Assembly (NCBI GenBank): GCA_036897625.1
Contig: JAYMTA010000034.1
Location: 1-64,000 of the forward strand
Reading direction: 5' to 3'
DNA: 64,000 nucleotides
From: Pelargonium cotyledonis
Lineage: Eukaryota; Streptophyta; Magnoliopsida; Geraniales; Geraniaceae
Shown here piece after piece: positions 10,227 through 22,254 of the stretch. Position 1 is the stretch's first letter. Every line of letters begins with the position of its first letter. Both the position numbers and the translations under genes were made by a program. Below the pieces are notes generated by a model, which was not told where the DNA came from, made no database searches, and worked only from the letters and a program-made list of their open reading frames with translations.

Positions 10227-13200
10227 ACCTTAGAAGTATATAAAAAGAAACAAAATATAAAATTTGAGCCTTCTTTCCTTTTCTTTTTTAAGACCTTTTT
10301 TCATCATAATTTAATGCAGTGTTGTGTGTAGTAATAAAGTATGTTACCAACAAAAATATAAATCTGGTACTAATTGAAAACAAATATATATATTCTTTTT
10401 TGGTCTCTCAAAACTCAAGGTGAATGGGTGTCTTTTTCACCAAAATTATAAATGGGGACAAAACAAATTATATATATTTTTAATTCCCAGTTCTCTGAGA
10501 GCTTTGACCCACAAATCTGTCTCGACCCCAAAAGGATGAAATTAACATCATGCCTTGTTTGGTTCTTGAGAAAATTATATTATTTTCCCCAACCTTTTCC
10601 AGCTTTTTTTTTTTACTTAATAATTGATCATAGCATAGCTTTTCACCTTCTTAATGATCTGTCCATGTAAATTTATTATAAAAAAAAATTATTGTCATAT
10701 CAAATGCTAATGTAAAACTCATATTTGAACTACATTTTCTCGAGATATACTCTTGAACGGTTCAAATAAGTTTAAGATATATCTTGAAGATTGCAAAACA
10801 AGTACGTCGAAGCTAAAAAGAGTTTCATCTCTACCTTCACGAAAAAATACGAGTAGACAATTGATCACCAAAACACTCTCAAAACGATATATCAAAATGG
10901 TTGAAAACAAACATCAACGTTTAAATTTAAAAAACATTATGTTTTCTGTGTTTTGTATAATTTTCGTAGGAGATGTTTTTCGTACTTGCATCGCTATTAA
11001 AAAGGGTTGAAAATTATATAGATTTTTTAGAAGAGAGAAAGACATGACATGTTTGACATCAAGTTGTGGATTTTACAATAATTTAGAGAAAATTAGATAG
11101 CTCCTTTTTGAGCTCTCATCAAGCTATGATTAATGGGTGATTGTTTTGCATGATAGATTGTGCAGCTTTTGGTGAAAAAAATGGTGAAGCTTTAGAGCTG
11201 ACCTGAAACAACAAAAACTTTCTTTTTTCAGCTGAGAACACCTACTGCTTCTACTACTAGCTTTAGCTTAACCCAACCTGCCATTTTCAAAGCTTTTGCA
11301 GTTTTGTGTTGCTCACTCACATGTCCTCCTACTATCCTATTTCCCAATGGACACCCCCATTTTCTTAATCCACTAAATTTACTATTTTTATATCAACACA
11401 ACGTACGAAACAAAATTAGCGTATTTATAATCACACGGATTATAATTATATAATATTCGTGCTGAAAAACTCAATGTGTTGTTCATATTTAAATGTTCAA
11501 TTCAATTATTAAACGAATCATATTCGTGTTAAATCGAGCAGCACAAATTCATTATTCATCACACCGCACACACCAAAATGGCAGCTCAAGTTTAAACTCG
11601 TTCTTATCTTTGTTTTATTTTTACATTTGTGATGAAATTTCCTACTAATAATTGAGCAATCATTATGTTTTTACCTTTTTAGTGAATGCGTATATTATGG
11701 TGCTTATTGTAGTAGCATATTAAAATACTGTTTTTTTTAATTAATTTTAAAAATATAAAAACAATTGGACAAAGCTACCGACAAAGAACCACGTGATAGT
11801 GCCTATATGAACACGTGGCAAGTGAATGATATGGCCAGGTGTTAGGCAAAATATAACCAATTTTCCACATAAGCCAAATTAAGCTGATTAATTATTTACG
11901 GAGTATTTAATTAAAAAATGTTTCTTATACAGTAATAATTAAAAAAATTGTTTCACAGTCTATGATGGAACCCTAGTTTCTAGAGTAGGCTGTTTTGTTC
12001 GAGCATGAAAGTGAATGTGAATTTGATGGTATCAATAATTACTAAATAAAATAGTGTTAAAAACTTCAAACAATATTATGTAAATTCAGTACAATCATTA
12101 AATAATTTGAACAATACAATACCATAATGATCTATTTAATCCAACGAGTTAAATAAGCTCAACGTAAAACGATTTTATAAAATTGAACTTAAGCTTATTT
12201 AAATTCATGTTGTGTTTATGTCGTGTCACGGATCACGCACACCTCCAATTATCGCTCCAATTAATAATCATGTTCAAAATTAAATATTATTAAATAATTA
12301 ACCACTAAAAGTCAAGTTCCTTAAATTAAGAGCATCTATCTGTAATTGGAATTAATACAAACAAAAATAATTACATTATTTCCGGTCTTTATGTTTGCTA
12401 GATTTCGTATACATAAAGAGATTGAAGTTTTGTTGCAACTCTAAACTCTCACCTTAATTTCAACATATCCCTTAATTCTATAATTATATTTTATTCTTTT
12501 TGGTCATGTTGTTGTCTAATAAAATGTTTTATATCTATTTATGTTGATGTCACATAATCACAACTGGCTATCGCTGGCAATAATGGACAAAATTTTATTT
12601 AAAGAAATAGAAGAAGAATCCTGGAGAACACAACATAATACAAGCAATTAAATAAAATTTAAATATCATTATTTTATTACACATTGAGCTTTTAATTTGT
12701 AAATTTTCATCTAATGTTTAAATAGTTTGAAATCGAGCTCTCGTTTAGATAAACATAATTTCTTTCACTAAACCGATATTTTTTTTAAAGTGATTACAAA
12801 TAACTATCATGTATTTGTCACATTGTGCAGTAAATAAACCCGACATATCCTTTCACGTGGAAATTAATGGTTAAAGTACAATTACATGCACAGTAATGTC
12901 TGTCCGGTTGGCGTAATGTTGAATTGCATGGGATCCAAACACAGCCCACAATATTTACTTCTCAAACCCAAAACCGCTTTTGCACAAGTACCTTTTGTTT
13001 TTGTTTCCTTTCTTTTGTTTGTTCTGCTTTTGCTTTGACAGTAAAGAAGAGAAATTACACGTACAGTTTCGGGTTTGGATCGAGTTTGAGCTAATGAACG
13101 AGTCGATTGAGATTCCACATTTTAATCATAAAGTGTGACAAATATTAGTACGAGTTTACTCATTACGATCCAAAAAGTAGTTGAACCAAATTTCGAGTAT

Positions 13201-15927
13201 TTGTGAATACGATCAGGTCTGAATTCCCGTCTTTATTGTAGATATATGATTTCCTTTTCACGTGGAATCAACGTAATGTTTAAACATCGTATATTGAGTT
13301 ATCGTTTTATTTTCCTGTTCTCCTTTGCTACATCAAGTAATAATGATAATAATTTGATATAGTTTGTGTATGTTAGTTGCATTGCATGGCATGTGTATAC
13401 GTAGAAGCTACAGTTTCCAACTGTTGTTACGTATAATTTTTTTTTCTGTGCATGAAAGATTGATTCTTTATATATATAAAAAAAAAACAGATTGATTATT
13501 TTTAAAGGCTCTGATTTGATTCTGAATCTGACTCTCTGCCATCTCATTTTCCCTGACACTCTTTTGTCACTTGCTTCTCCTCCTTCCTCGCTCTCTCACT
13601 CAAATTTTCACTAATTTTAAAGTAATAAATAGATTTGCTCCAGTGGAATTTTGTCTTTTCCATCATGTAGAGATTGAATCATTTGAAAGTTGAAACGCGT
13701 TAGACACAGCTGGTTTTGTTGATTCTGCTCCACAACTTAATTAATCAGCTCACAAATTGAGCGCATAAGTCTCAACCGTGCTTTTTGCACTTGTTTGAAG
13801 TTATATGCGTAATCGCCAGATCTACATGATGATGTCCTATATGAAATTAAGTATATATGGTCTAATTTGAAATGGTTACCCGATTAAAAATCTAAATTGC
13901 CAATACTATTCCGATCTATACTTTTTTCGTCAGTGTAAATGAGTCTTTTAAGTCGAGAAAAACAACTGTCTTTTAGAATCTTCAGTTTGTTTCAACTAGT
14001 CATAGTAGCACATGGATTTAAGTAAATTAACGTACATTTTACTTATTAATTAATCACCATATTACACTAAATTATAAAAATTACACACACATAAATATTA
14101 GTAAATCTTATTGTATTAGGTGAAGAATTCTAGATTAGTAGCTTCTATTACTTTAGCATGTAGATGATTGCTTCAAAGAATTCTTGCCACATGAAGAATA
14201 TATAAAATTCTTTACTTATTTAATAAATGTAATTAAATATAAGCCACACAAGCACTTGATATTATTTTATTATCAATTAAGATGATTGGAAAATTATAGA
14301 GAGTAGTTGGTGCACACGCGGCTGAGATGCGCGTGGGGTTGGAGAGAGAAGGAAGGAATGGGCCCACAATAATGGGCCTGCAAGGAGGTACTGTTGATTC
14401 GAAGTGAAGCAAGAGAAGGTGACGTGTCTTATGGGTCAAATCAAATCAGCACAAGAAAACGAGGTGGACACAGAAATTTTAATAAATAAATAAAAGCCCA
14501 ATCAAAAGTTGTGTAAATATTTACTGACATTGTCACACATTTGTATTGTTCACCTTGTCCCCTATCTTATTTTATGAAAATTATTTATTGTTATATGCAA
14601 AATTTAAGTTTCTAGTAATTCTAAAGAGATTCAAACCCGCGGGGACGAGGCTCGGCATTTTCGATCGCAAACCATAAACGAGCAGGATCCTATCAAATTG
14701 AATGATGAGTCATGTTAGGAATGACGATTGAGAATCTTTTCAGCCCGTTTAAATTTGCTACTTGCATTGCCAAATATTCATTTAACTATCATTAGTGTGA
14801 GATTGATTTTTATTTTATTTTTGGTAATATTAGGGTATTGCTTCACAGGCCCACACTGTTGGTCAAATTGGGCCTCAATATCTTTCCTGTCCTTGTTCAT
14901 GATTTTTGGGTCAACGAAAATTAAGCATAAACAAAGAAAACCCTTAGTTTATAAGGTTGGTTATTAAGAAATAAGAAGTAGAAGAATAATAGAAAACTTG
15001 GGCCAATGGCACCCAAAAAGACAAGCTTTTGATAGCCCATTTAGGTGCAAGATTCTCATGTCACCCATTATTGGACATCACACAAGTCAAATAAAAAATT
15101 GAAACCAAGTTTGCTTCACCTAACCTTCAACCTTGTCTCATCTCAAATCTGTTTGTTTCTTGAGAAAATGTAAGGGGATTCATATTCTTGCACTACTTTT
15201 GTATTTGCTTATCTATCTATAGAATCATTTTGCTATGTGTTCACAACCTTGATGGCTTCATCAAGGATTCAAGTCACAATACCAGAAGGTATGGTTGCGG
15301 TTGACGTATAGCAATTGCTACCAAATTATTGTGGGTCAATTAGGTTGAAATTGGGATAAAAATGGCGCAAAATTAACTTACGGATCAATTTAGGTCGGAC
15401 CAATTTATACTAAATCTACAAAGTTCGTACTAAAAACTTGAAACTTGTGTCCCGATCTTTAAGCTCTAACTAGATGTTTGAATTTTCAGGTCTGCACGAT
15501 ATTAGAGGTGATAGTTTTGCGAATCGAGTTCATTTGGTCTAGATTACAAAATCTAACTTGAATCCGATCTGAAAGAGTATTGGGTTCATTCGGATTTCGG
15601 GTCTTAGGTCGGATCAGGTTTCACCTTTTAGGCGTAAAATGTACTAATATCGTATAAATTCTACATCATAGTTGAACAAAACTCTATCTCTCAAATCCAT
15701 CGCCGTGCCGGTGCCACCACTCCCCATCTATTCTCCACCAATTTCCGGCACCGGCAAGTGGCTGTAAAAAAATTGGGTTTATTTTATTTTATTTTAACTC
15801 ATTGGTTTAATTAATATCTTACAATTATCCGTTCAGAAAAATAAATTATCTTCTTCTTCTCTAAATAAAATATATTATCCTAAAATTATAAAAACAATTC
15901 CAAAACATATTCGAGTCATTTTCAAAA
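10227..15927. other. Long divergent intergenic region between the bHLH and beta-xylosidase genes
   Basis: About 5.7 kb of AT-rich DNA with no ORF that resembles a protein. Around 11455-11575 and 12190-12245 there are short blocks rich in CGTGTTG and CGTGTCGTG words, related to the dispersed fold-back repeats described elsewhere in this window. A short B-box-like word (GGGTTTGAATC, minus strand) near 14630 may be a decayed SINE. No complete mobile element was delimited. Confidence 0.55.
11790..11817. promoter_or_regulatory. Pair of G-boxes (CACGTG)
   Basis: Two perfect palindromic CACGTG sites at 11790-11795 and 11812-11817, 22 bases apart, about 1.65 kb upstream of the bHLH start codon. G-boxes bind bHLH and bZIP factors, so self-regulation or ABA response is possible, but only position supports this. 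Confidence 0.35.
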
Positions 15928-18900
15928 ATGGAAAGCAAAGAAGCTCATAACCACCAAAAATGTCTCCCCTGCAGATTCCTCTGGTTCTTGATTCTCTTCT
16001 TCCTCCTAACAATCCTCCAATGTCCCATCTCAGCTCACCAAACCCAAAACCCAGAACCCAATTTCCCTTGCAAACCACCCCACCACAGCTCCTACCCTTT
16101 CTGCAACACCTCCTTGCCCATCTCCACCAGAGCTCACTCTCTGCTCTCTCTCCTCACCCTCCAAGAAAAGATCCAGCAGCTCACCAACAACGCCTCCGCC
16201 ATCCCCAGGCTCGGCGTTCCGGCCTACGAATGGTGGTCGGAGTCGCTCCACGGCGTCGCCTCCAACGGCCCCGGCGTCTCCTTCAATGGCACAATCGGCT
16301 CCGCCACCAGCTTCCCGCAAGTTCTGGTTTCCGCAGCTTCTTTCAACAGGACTCTCTGGTTCTTGATTGGATCTGCCATTGCTGTTGAGGCCAGAGCAAT
16401 GTACAATTTTGGGCAAGCTGGGTTGACTTTTTGGGCACCCAATATTAATGTTTTTAGGGATCCCAGATGGGGGAGGGGTCAGGAGACTCCTGGGGAAGAC
16501 CCTTTGGTGGTTTCTGAGTATGGGGTTGAGTTTGTGAGGGGTTTTCAGGGGGGGAATTGGAAAATTGGTGGTGGGTTTGGTCTGAAGAGGAGGGGTTTGA
16601 TTGGTGGTGATGGTGAATTGATGCTTTCTGCTTGTTGCAAGCATTTTACAGCTTATGATTTGGAGAAATGGCACAACTTTAGCAGATATAGCTTCAATGC
16701 TGTGGTAAAGACTTCTCTTTTTTTGTACTGAATCCTCTTTATTTCCACTGAGTTCATATGTTTTTATTTTGGGAAATGTTTATCTATGTCAATTGTTTTA
16801 TTTTATCAAGTACATTGTTGATTGGTTTTGTTTCTCCATAGACTTAATGATGTGGAGTTAGAAATGGCAATTCTTGCGTGCGTCGTGCTTGACGTATGTT
16901 TTGTTTTGAGGTTACAAAATGTGTGAGGCCAAACACACTAATTTTGTGTCGTGTTACGACACCATTTGCCACCTCTATGTGTAGTCTAGTGAATTATGAT
17001 CTTGTGTATTTTTGGTCCTTCTTTGATAGCTATATGTATTCTAGGAGGATTAGTAATGTGGTTAAGAAAACCCTATGTGTTTAGCTATTTGAATAGTTTT
17101 GTTGTATCTAGGAAGAGTTTGGATTTGAATTTTTGGAATGGAAATCGGGATCGGATTCTCATTCTTCATGTAAGGATTAGGACTGGTCATGAAAATCCAG
17201 AATTTTCAACCCAAACGCTACCCTAGCTCATTGGTTTGGCTTGGTACATGCTAGTAAAGCAAGCTTGTTTCACTATAGACAGTGTTGTTAATATGCTGAA
17301 TTATGATCTTTCACATTTTTGGTCCTTTAATAGCAGTGTGTATTCTATTCTAGGAGGGATTAGATTAGTAATGTGGTTATGATTTGAGAACACTAGTTGT
17401 TTCGTTGGATTCAGAAGTGAGTTATAGCTTGATTATTAACTGAATTTGAGCTCAGTTCACATCTGTTGGTAGGTTACAGACCAAGATATGGAAGACACAT
17501 ATCAACCACCGTTCCGTAGTTGTATCCAAGATGGCAAAGCAAGCTGCTTAATGTGCTCTTACAATGCAGTGAGCGGAGTGCCTTCATGTGCCAAAAAGGA
17601 CCTATTAGAGAAAGCTCGAACCGATTGGGGTTTCAAAGGGTAAGAACTTCAATAAACTCTTGGCGACATTTGATTTCAAGTTTAATGATTCATAAGACTG
17701 ATTTTTGAACCCTTTGGTGGTCTAATTAAGTACAGATACATCACTGCCGACTGTGATGCAGTGGCCACAGTGTTTGAATATCAACACTACGCAAAAAGTC
17801 CCGAAGATGCTGTTGCTGATGTTCTTAAAGCAGGTTTTGTATAGTGCTTCATTTCTCTTATTCTTTCTTTTTATTCACGTCGCGTTCTCTTCACAAGTAT
17901 ATGCTTACCGGTTATAAATCGGCATTCACTTTGCTCAGGAGTGGATATCAATTGTGGAACGTACTTGCTTTACCACACTCTATCTGCAATAAAAATGGGG
18001 AAGGTGCAAGAAAAAGACGTAGATAGAGCTCTTGTGAACCTCTTTTCAGTTCAACTGCGCCTAGGGCTTTTCGATGGAGACTTCAGAAAGGGAAGTTTCG
18101 GAAAGTTGGGACCTCAAAACGTTTGCACCTCAGAGCATAAAACATTGGCACTTGATGCTGCTAGGCAGGGCATTGTGCTTCTAAAGAATGACAAGAAGTT
18201 TCTGCCTTTGAATAAAAATGCGGTTTCTTCTTTAGCTGTAATTGGTCCACTAGCAAATAACACAAGTCAAATTGGTGGAGGCTACACAGGTATGAATCGG
18301 TTTCTCTCTTTCCCTTTTTTGGGTTTTGTTGTGAACAAGTGAAAGATTCCTGCATATGTTCTTGTACTCATGAACTGATCATGAATTCTGAGTAGCTAAG
18401 TGCTCTCTTAATTGTGTAGGAGTTCCTTGCAACCCAAAGAGCCTATTCGAGGGACTTAAACCATATGTAAAGAAGACGTCTTATGCATCTGGATGCCATG
18501 ATGTGGCTTGTAGCTATGAAAATGGGTTTGGTGAAGCAATTCGCATTGCCAAAGAAGCCGATTATGTCATTGTAGTAGCTGGGCTGGATTTGTCCCAAGA
18601 AACTGAAGATCTTGACCGAGTTAGTCTACTCTTACCCGGTAGACAGATGAGTTTAGTATCTTCTGTTGCTGAGGTGAGTAAAAAACCAGTGGTTCTAGTT
18701 CTCACTGGCGGTGGACCTCTTGATGTATCATTTGCTGAGAAAAACCCTAAAATCGCAAGCATTCTTTGGATTGGATATCCTGGCGAAGCTGGTGGAAAGG
18801 CACTTGCAGAGGTCATTTTTGGTGAATTTAATCCAGGTTCATACAATACAAGATTTAGTACTATCTAAAGTTCTGTGAAAGTAGTCAACAACTTGACTTT

Positions 18901-19523
18901 GTTTGTTTAATGTTCGTAAAAACTCAGGTGGAAGACTTCCTATGACATGGTATCCCGAGTCAATTACGAATGTGCCCATGAATGACATGAACATGCGCGC
19001 TGATCCTTCTCGTGGATACCCGGGAAGAACCTATAGATTCTACACGGGCGCTAACGTCTACAAATTCGGACATGGCTTGAGCTACTCTACATTCACTTAC
19101 AAGATAGTGTCTGCGCCGAAGAAACTGAATCTTCTGAGATCTTCCCAATCTACTCCTGCGAAAAACATACTACAAGAGCGAGATGGAGTTGATTATATTC
19201 ATGTTGACGAAGTCTCATCGTGCGATTCTTTGAGATTCAATGTAGGAGTTTCTGTGACAAATGATGGAGATTTTGATGGAAGTCATGTTGTGATGCTATT
19301 CTCCCGAGTGCCACGAGTTTTTGCAGGCACTCCCGAGAAACAGCTGATAGGATTTGATCGTGTACATACTATTTCTCGAGGCTATACCGAAACGAGCTTC
19401 TTTGTGGATCCTTGTAAACATTTTAGCACTGCAGATGTGTATGGCAAAATGGTTTTGCCCTTAGGCAACCATGTGATGATGTTAGGAGATATGGAGCAAA
19501 GTGTTTTGATTGAAACTTCTTAG
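15928..19523 (+). CDS. Beta-xylosidase/alpha-L-arabinofuranosidase, GH3, BXL6-like
   Basis: Six exons: 15928-16704, 17473-17639, 17736-17833, 17939-18289, 18420-18836 and 18928-19523, in phase, 801 residues. A signal peptide with a hydrophobic core ([14 protein letters not shown], about 18-31) predicts secretion to the cell wall. The N-terminal GH3 barrel includes [12 protein letters not shown] and [19 protein letters not shown]. The nucleophile Asp is predicted at about 320 in YITADCDAV, and the acid/base Glu near 525-527 in QETEDLDR. The GH3 C-terminal domain follows, then a fibronectin-III-like end ([20 protein letters not shown]). Plant BXLs remove xylose or arabinose from xylans and arabinans during wall remodelling. 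The closest remembered type is Arabidopsis BXL6 (At5g10560), which also sits next to a bHLH61 gene. Substrate preference cannot be read from sequence. Confidence 0.93.
16859..16977. repeat. Small fold-back repeat in the first intron of the beta-xylosidase gene
   Basis: Starts TTAGAAATGGCAATTC and ends with the near reverse complement ATTTGCCACCTCTA. Inside are TTTTGTGTCGTG and TGCGTGCGTCGTGC words. Same end type (TGGCAATTC) as the larger copy at 53409-53733. Non-coding. Confidence 0.5.
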
Positions 19524-20716
19524 AGCCATATTTTTCTGTGCAAAGAGCAAGCAATTGGTTGCAAATAATGAATGGTGATATTTATAAAAAAACGTGATGG
19601 CTTCTGATACATTTCTTGTCAAGAACAAATTGTCTTAGTTTCAAGATTTTTTTGAGTTTCTGATACTGTTTGTAGTTGTTTAACCTTGAGCCATTATAAG
19701 TAGTCTAAGGTGTTCTGTTTATGATACCTCTCTTTCGTAGCTGTACATGTGTCGAGTCCACCTAAATATATGAAAAAAATGATGTTAAACACATCAAACA
19801 TACATCAATCAATCCTTTCCACTTGATGGCTTATGAAATTTTTAGTTGAAAATTAATTATTGGTCCACTTGACCAGAGAAAAACCCAAATGGGTGATGCC
19901 ATTATTTTGGGTTGACAAATTGGTTTTGTTGCCATGACACATGGCTTCCATGACCTATTGCTTTACTACATCAAATGGATGAACATCACTCTTCTCTGGT
20001 TTATATTAATTTGTCAACAACCCCAACCTCTTGTGTGAACCTTTGGTCACTCCATTTATGGCTAGTTGACAATGTAAAATGGGTTGGATAAGGTTGAATG
20101 AAGCAAGTGAAGGAGTATTAAAAATTGACTCTATAAAAATAGACTGAAATTCAACTAGTACGTAGTTTGAAACAAATCCGCAATCCATACTGATCATCTT
20201 GTTATAATTATGATATTATGAACCGTCAAGAGTGTATATAATGAGGTATTGGTTCGACTTCGAATCTCCTCAACAATGGCATACCATATGCATAAAATTG
20301 CTGATGAAAAAAAAAAATGAAATTGAAGCATTGGGTAGTGTAGGGACTTGGGGGTAAAATTGAAGAGAATTAATAAGGGGGGCCCTGCCTAAATGACATT
20401 TGTTGGGCTGTGATAGATCCAACAACTTCCATTATATATTTGTAATAAAATTGTGACTTTCATTAACATCTAGTTATGTTTTAACATTAGAACTCATATG
20501 TATAAAATTTTACCAATGTGTAAATTCAATTTGTCAACTTGTTACACTAATAATTACAATACCTTTTACCTACGTGGACACTAATGATACCAGCAACCCT
20601 GGTTTGGTTTGTTTGTGCTGTAGACAAGTATGTATATACATTACTAATTGGACCCAAAAAGAAACATACTCTTACCAAATTCATTTGCTCTATAGTCTGC
20701 TTCAGATTTTGAAAAC
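19524..20716. other. Intergenic spacer, no gene seen
   Basis: Holds the presumed 3' UTR of the beta-xylosidase gene and the promoter of the CYSTM gene. Only chance ORFs under 65 codons are present, and no repeats were delimited. Confidence 0.6.
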
Positions 20717-21299
20717 ATGAGTGACCCCAAATATGCTACTCCTTACCCTCCACAAGGCCCTGCACAAGGTCCTCTCTCTATCTCTCCCTCTTTTGGCTTT
20801 CATGTTACCAAAAATAGATAAAGTTTGCAACTTTACTCTTTGCTTTCACAGCACTAATGAACAAAAGATTCAATTTTGTTACATGGGTTGTTGTTTATTT
20901 TCCCTTTTCTTTGTTGGGTTTTATCTAACTCATTAAAAGTGAAGAACTTTTTTGTTGTTCTTGTAATGATTCTCAGGATACTACCAAGGACCTCCAGTAG
21001 TGGCACCTCCAAAATATGCTCCTGCTCCATCTTCAAGGAAAGATAGAGGTTTTCTTGGAGGATGGTAATTTCTCAACTCTACTCTGTTTTTTTATGAACT
21101 GATATACCAGATGATGTGCTCAAGATGATTTTTTTTTTTCTTCTGAAAATGAATTGTGGGTTCTTTGAAATTTCCATTATTTTGAAGTGGGTATTGATTA
21201 GTTTTTGTTTTTGTGGTTGTTGACAGTCTTGCAGCTCTGTGTTGCTGTTGCCTCATTGATGAATGTTGCTGTGACCCTTCCATCATTCTTGCCAGCTAA
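20717..21299 (+). CDS. CYSTM (cysteine-rich transmembrane module) small protein
   Basis: Three short exons, 20717-20768, 20977-21064 and 21227-21299, with GT-AG introns and closed phase, give 70 residues. The N-terminal half is Pro/Tyr/Gln/Gly-rich (YPPQGP, YYQGPPVVAPPKYAPAP); then RKDRGFLGG leads into a cysteine-packed tail, CLAALCCCCLIDECCCDPS. This order is the signature of the CYSTM family: tail-anchored membrane microproteins, mostly at the plasma membrane and often stress-induced, which form homo- and heterodimers. The whole Cys module sits in the last exon, and no exon alone gives a long ORF, so simple ORF calling misses the gene. The start ATG is the first in a good context (AAACATGAG). 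Confidence 0.85.
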
Positions 21300-22254
21300 T
21301 AGTGATGATCTTGCAGTTCCTGCATCTGAATTATTCTACCACTTAACAATTTGTCAGTTTCTATTTTCGTAAAATGTAATGCTTGATGTTCATCATAAGT
21401 TCAGCTCAGTGTTTTATTATGGTCAAGACATTTTGTTTTCTTATTGTATTCTTCAAAACATATATAGAAGAACATAAAATTTGGGCAACGAAATGCTAAT
21501 AAAATAATGAATCTAGGTTGTCTCGCCTTACAAGTCGTAAAACAAGTTTCAGTTCAATCCGTAAATATTAACCTATGGCCTCAAAACTGATCTGAGTGAG
21601 TCACAAACTGTGTGATTTCACCATTTAGTTGGATGCTAGTGTCATGAGAATTGTATATTATGTTGTAACACACAATTTGGTTGATATGTAACCTGAAGTT
21701 ATTAGTTAGTTGCATCTTGTTTAAATAATTGAGTTTTAATTGATCTCTTAAATGTGAGCAGGTACCTCACAACTAGGTGAATTATGTTAATGATGTGTAT
21801 CTGTCTTTTTGAATGACATTGACATTAAAAAAAAAGAGAGGTCGCTGACAATTTGTGTTGTAACTTCGGACTTGCACATTTTTGTAATCGAGTTAGTTGT
21901 TGTATTACACATGTTGTGTTCATGTTGGGTCGTATTGCAAACGGTCAGACTTCAGCACAACACGCACGCATGAATTTGTGTGAATAATTTGTAAGAATGA
22001 AACAAGAAAAAAAAAGGACTTCACTTTATTCAAATATTGAACAAAACAGGAAACATAAGTGGAAATGAACAAGCAAGCTGAAGAAACAATATGAACAAAG
22101 ATAAGAACCAAAGTGTCCACCACATATGCTATTATTGACCATCATCACATCATAGTACAATAGAGACAGCAACTGACTCTTCACAAGTTGTAGATCATAG
22201 AACCTTTTGGCTTTTGCATGAAGGTTTTCATGAAGATCATTCATGCCTAAAACT
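21300..22254. other. Convergent spacer between the CYSTM and GRDP genes
   Basis: Contains the presumed 3' UTRs of both genes. Around 21880-21975 is a block with GTGTTCATGTTGGGTCGT and CACAACACGCACGCATG words, like the dispersed CGTG-rich repeats. No gene is seen. Confidence 0.5.

Noticed and set aside
15480-15640. Repeated TCGGGT/GGATCAGG-type words before the beta-xylosidase gene
   Set aside because: Looks like decayed repeat sequence, but no ends or pairing could be defined.
16030-16674. 214-codon antisense ORF opposite the beta-xylosidase first exon
   Set aside because: A product of the GC-rich GH3 exon; low-complexity and unlike any protein.
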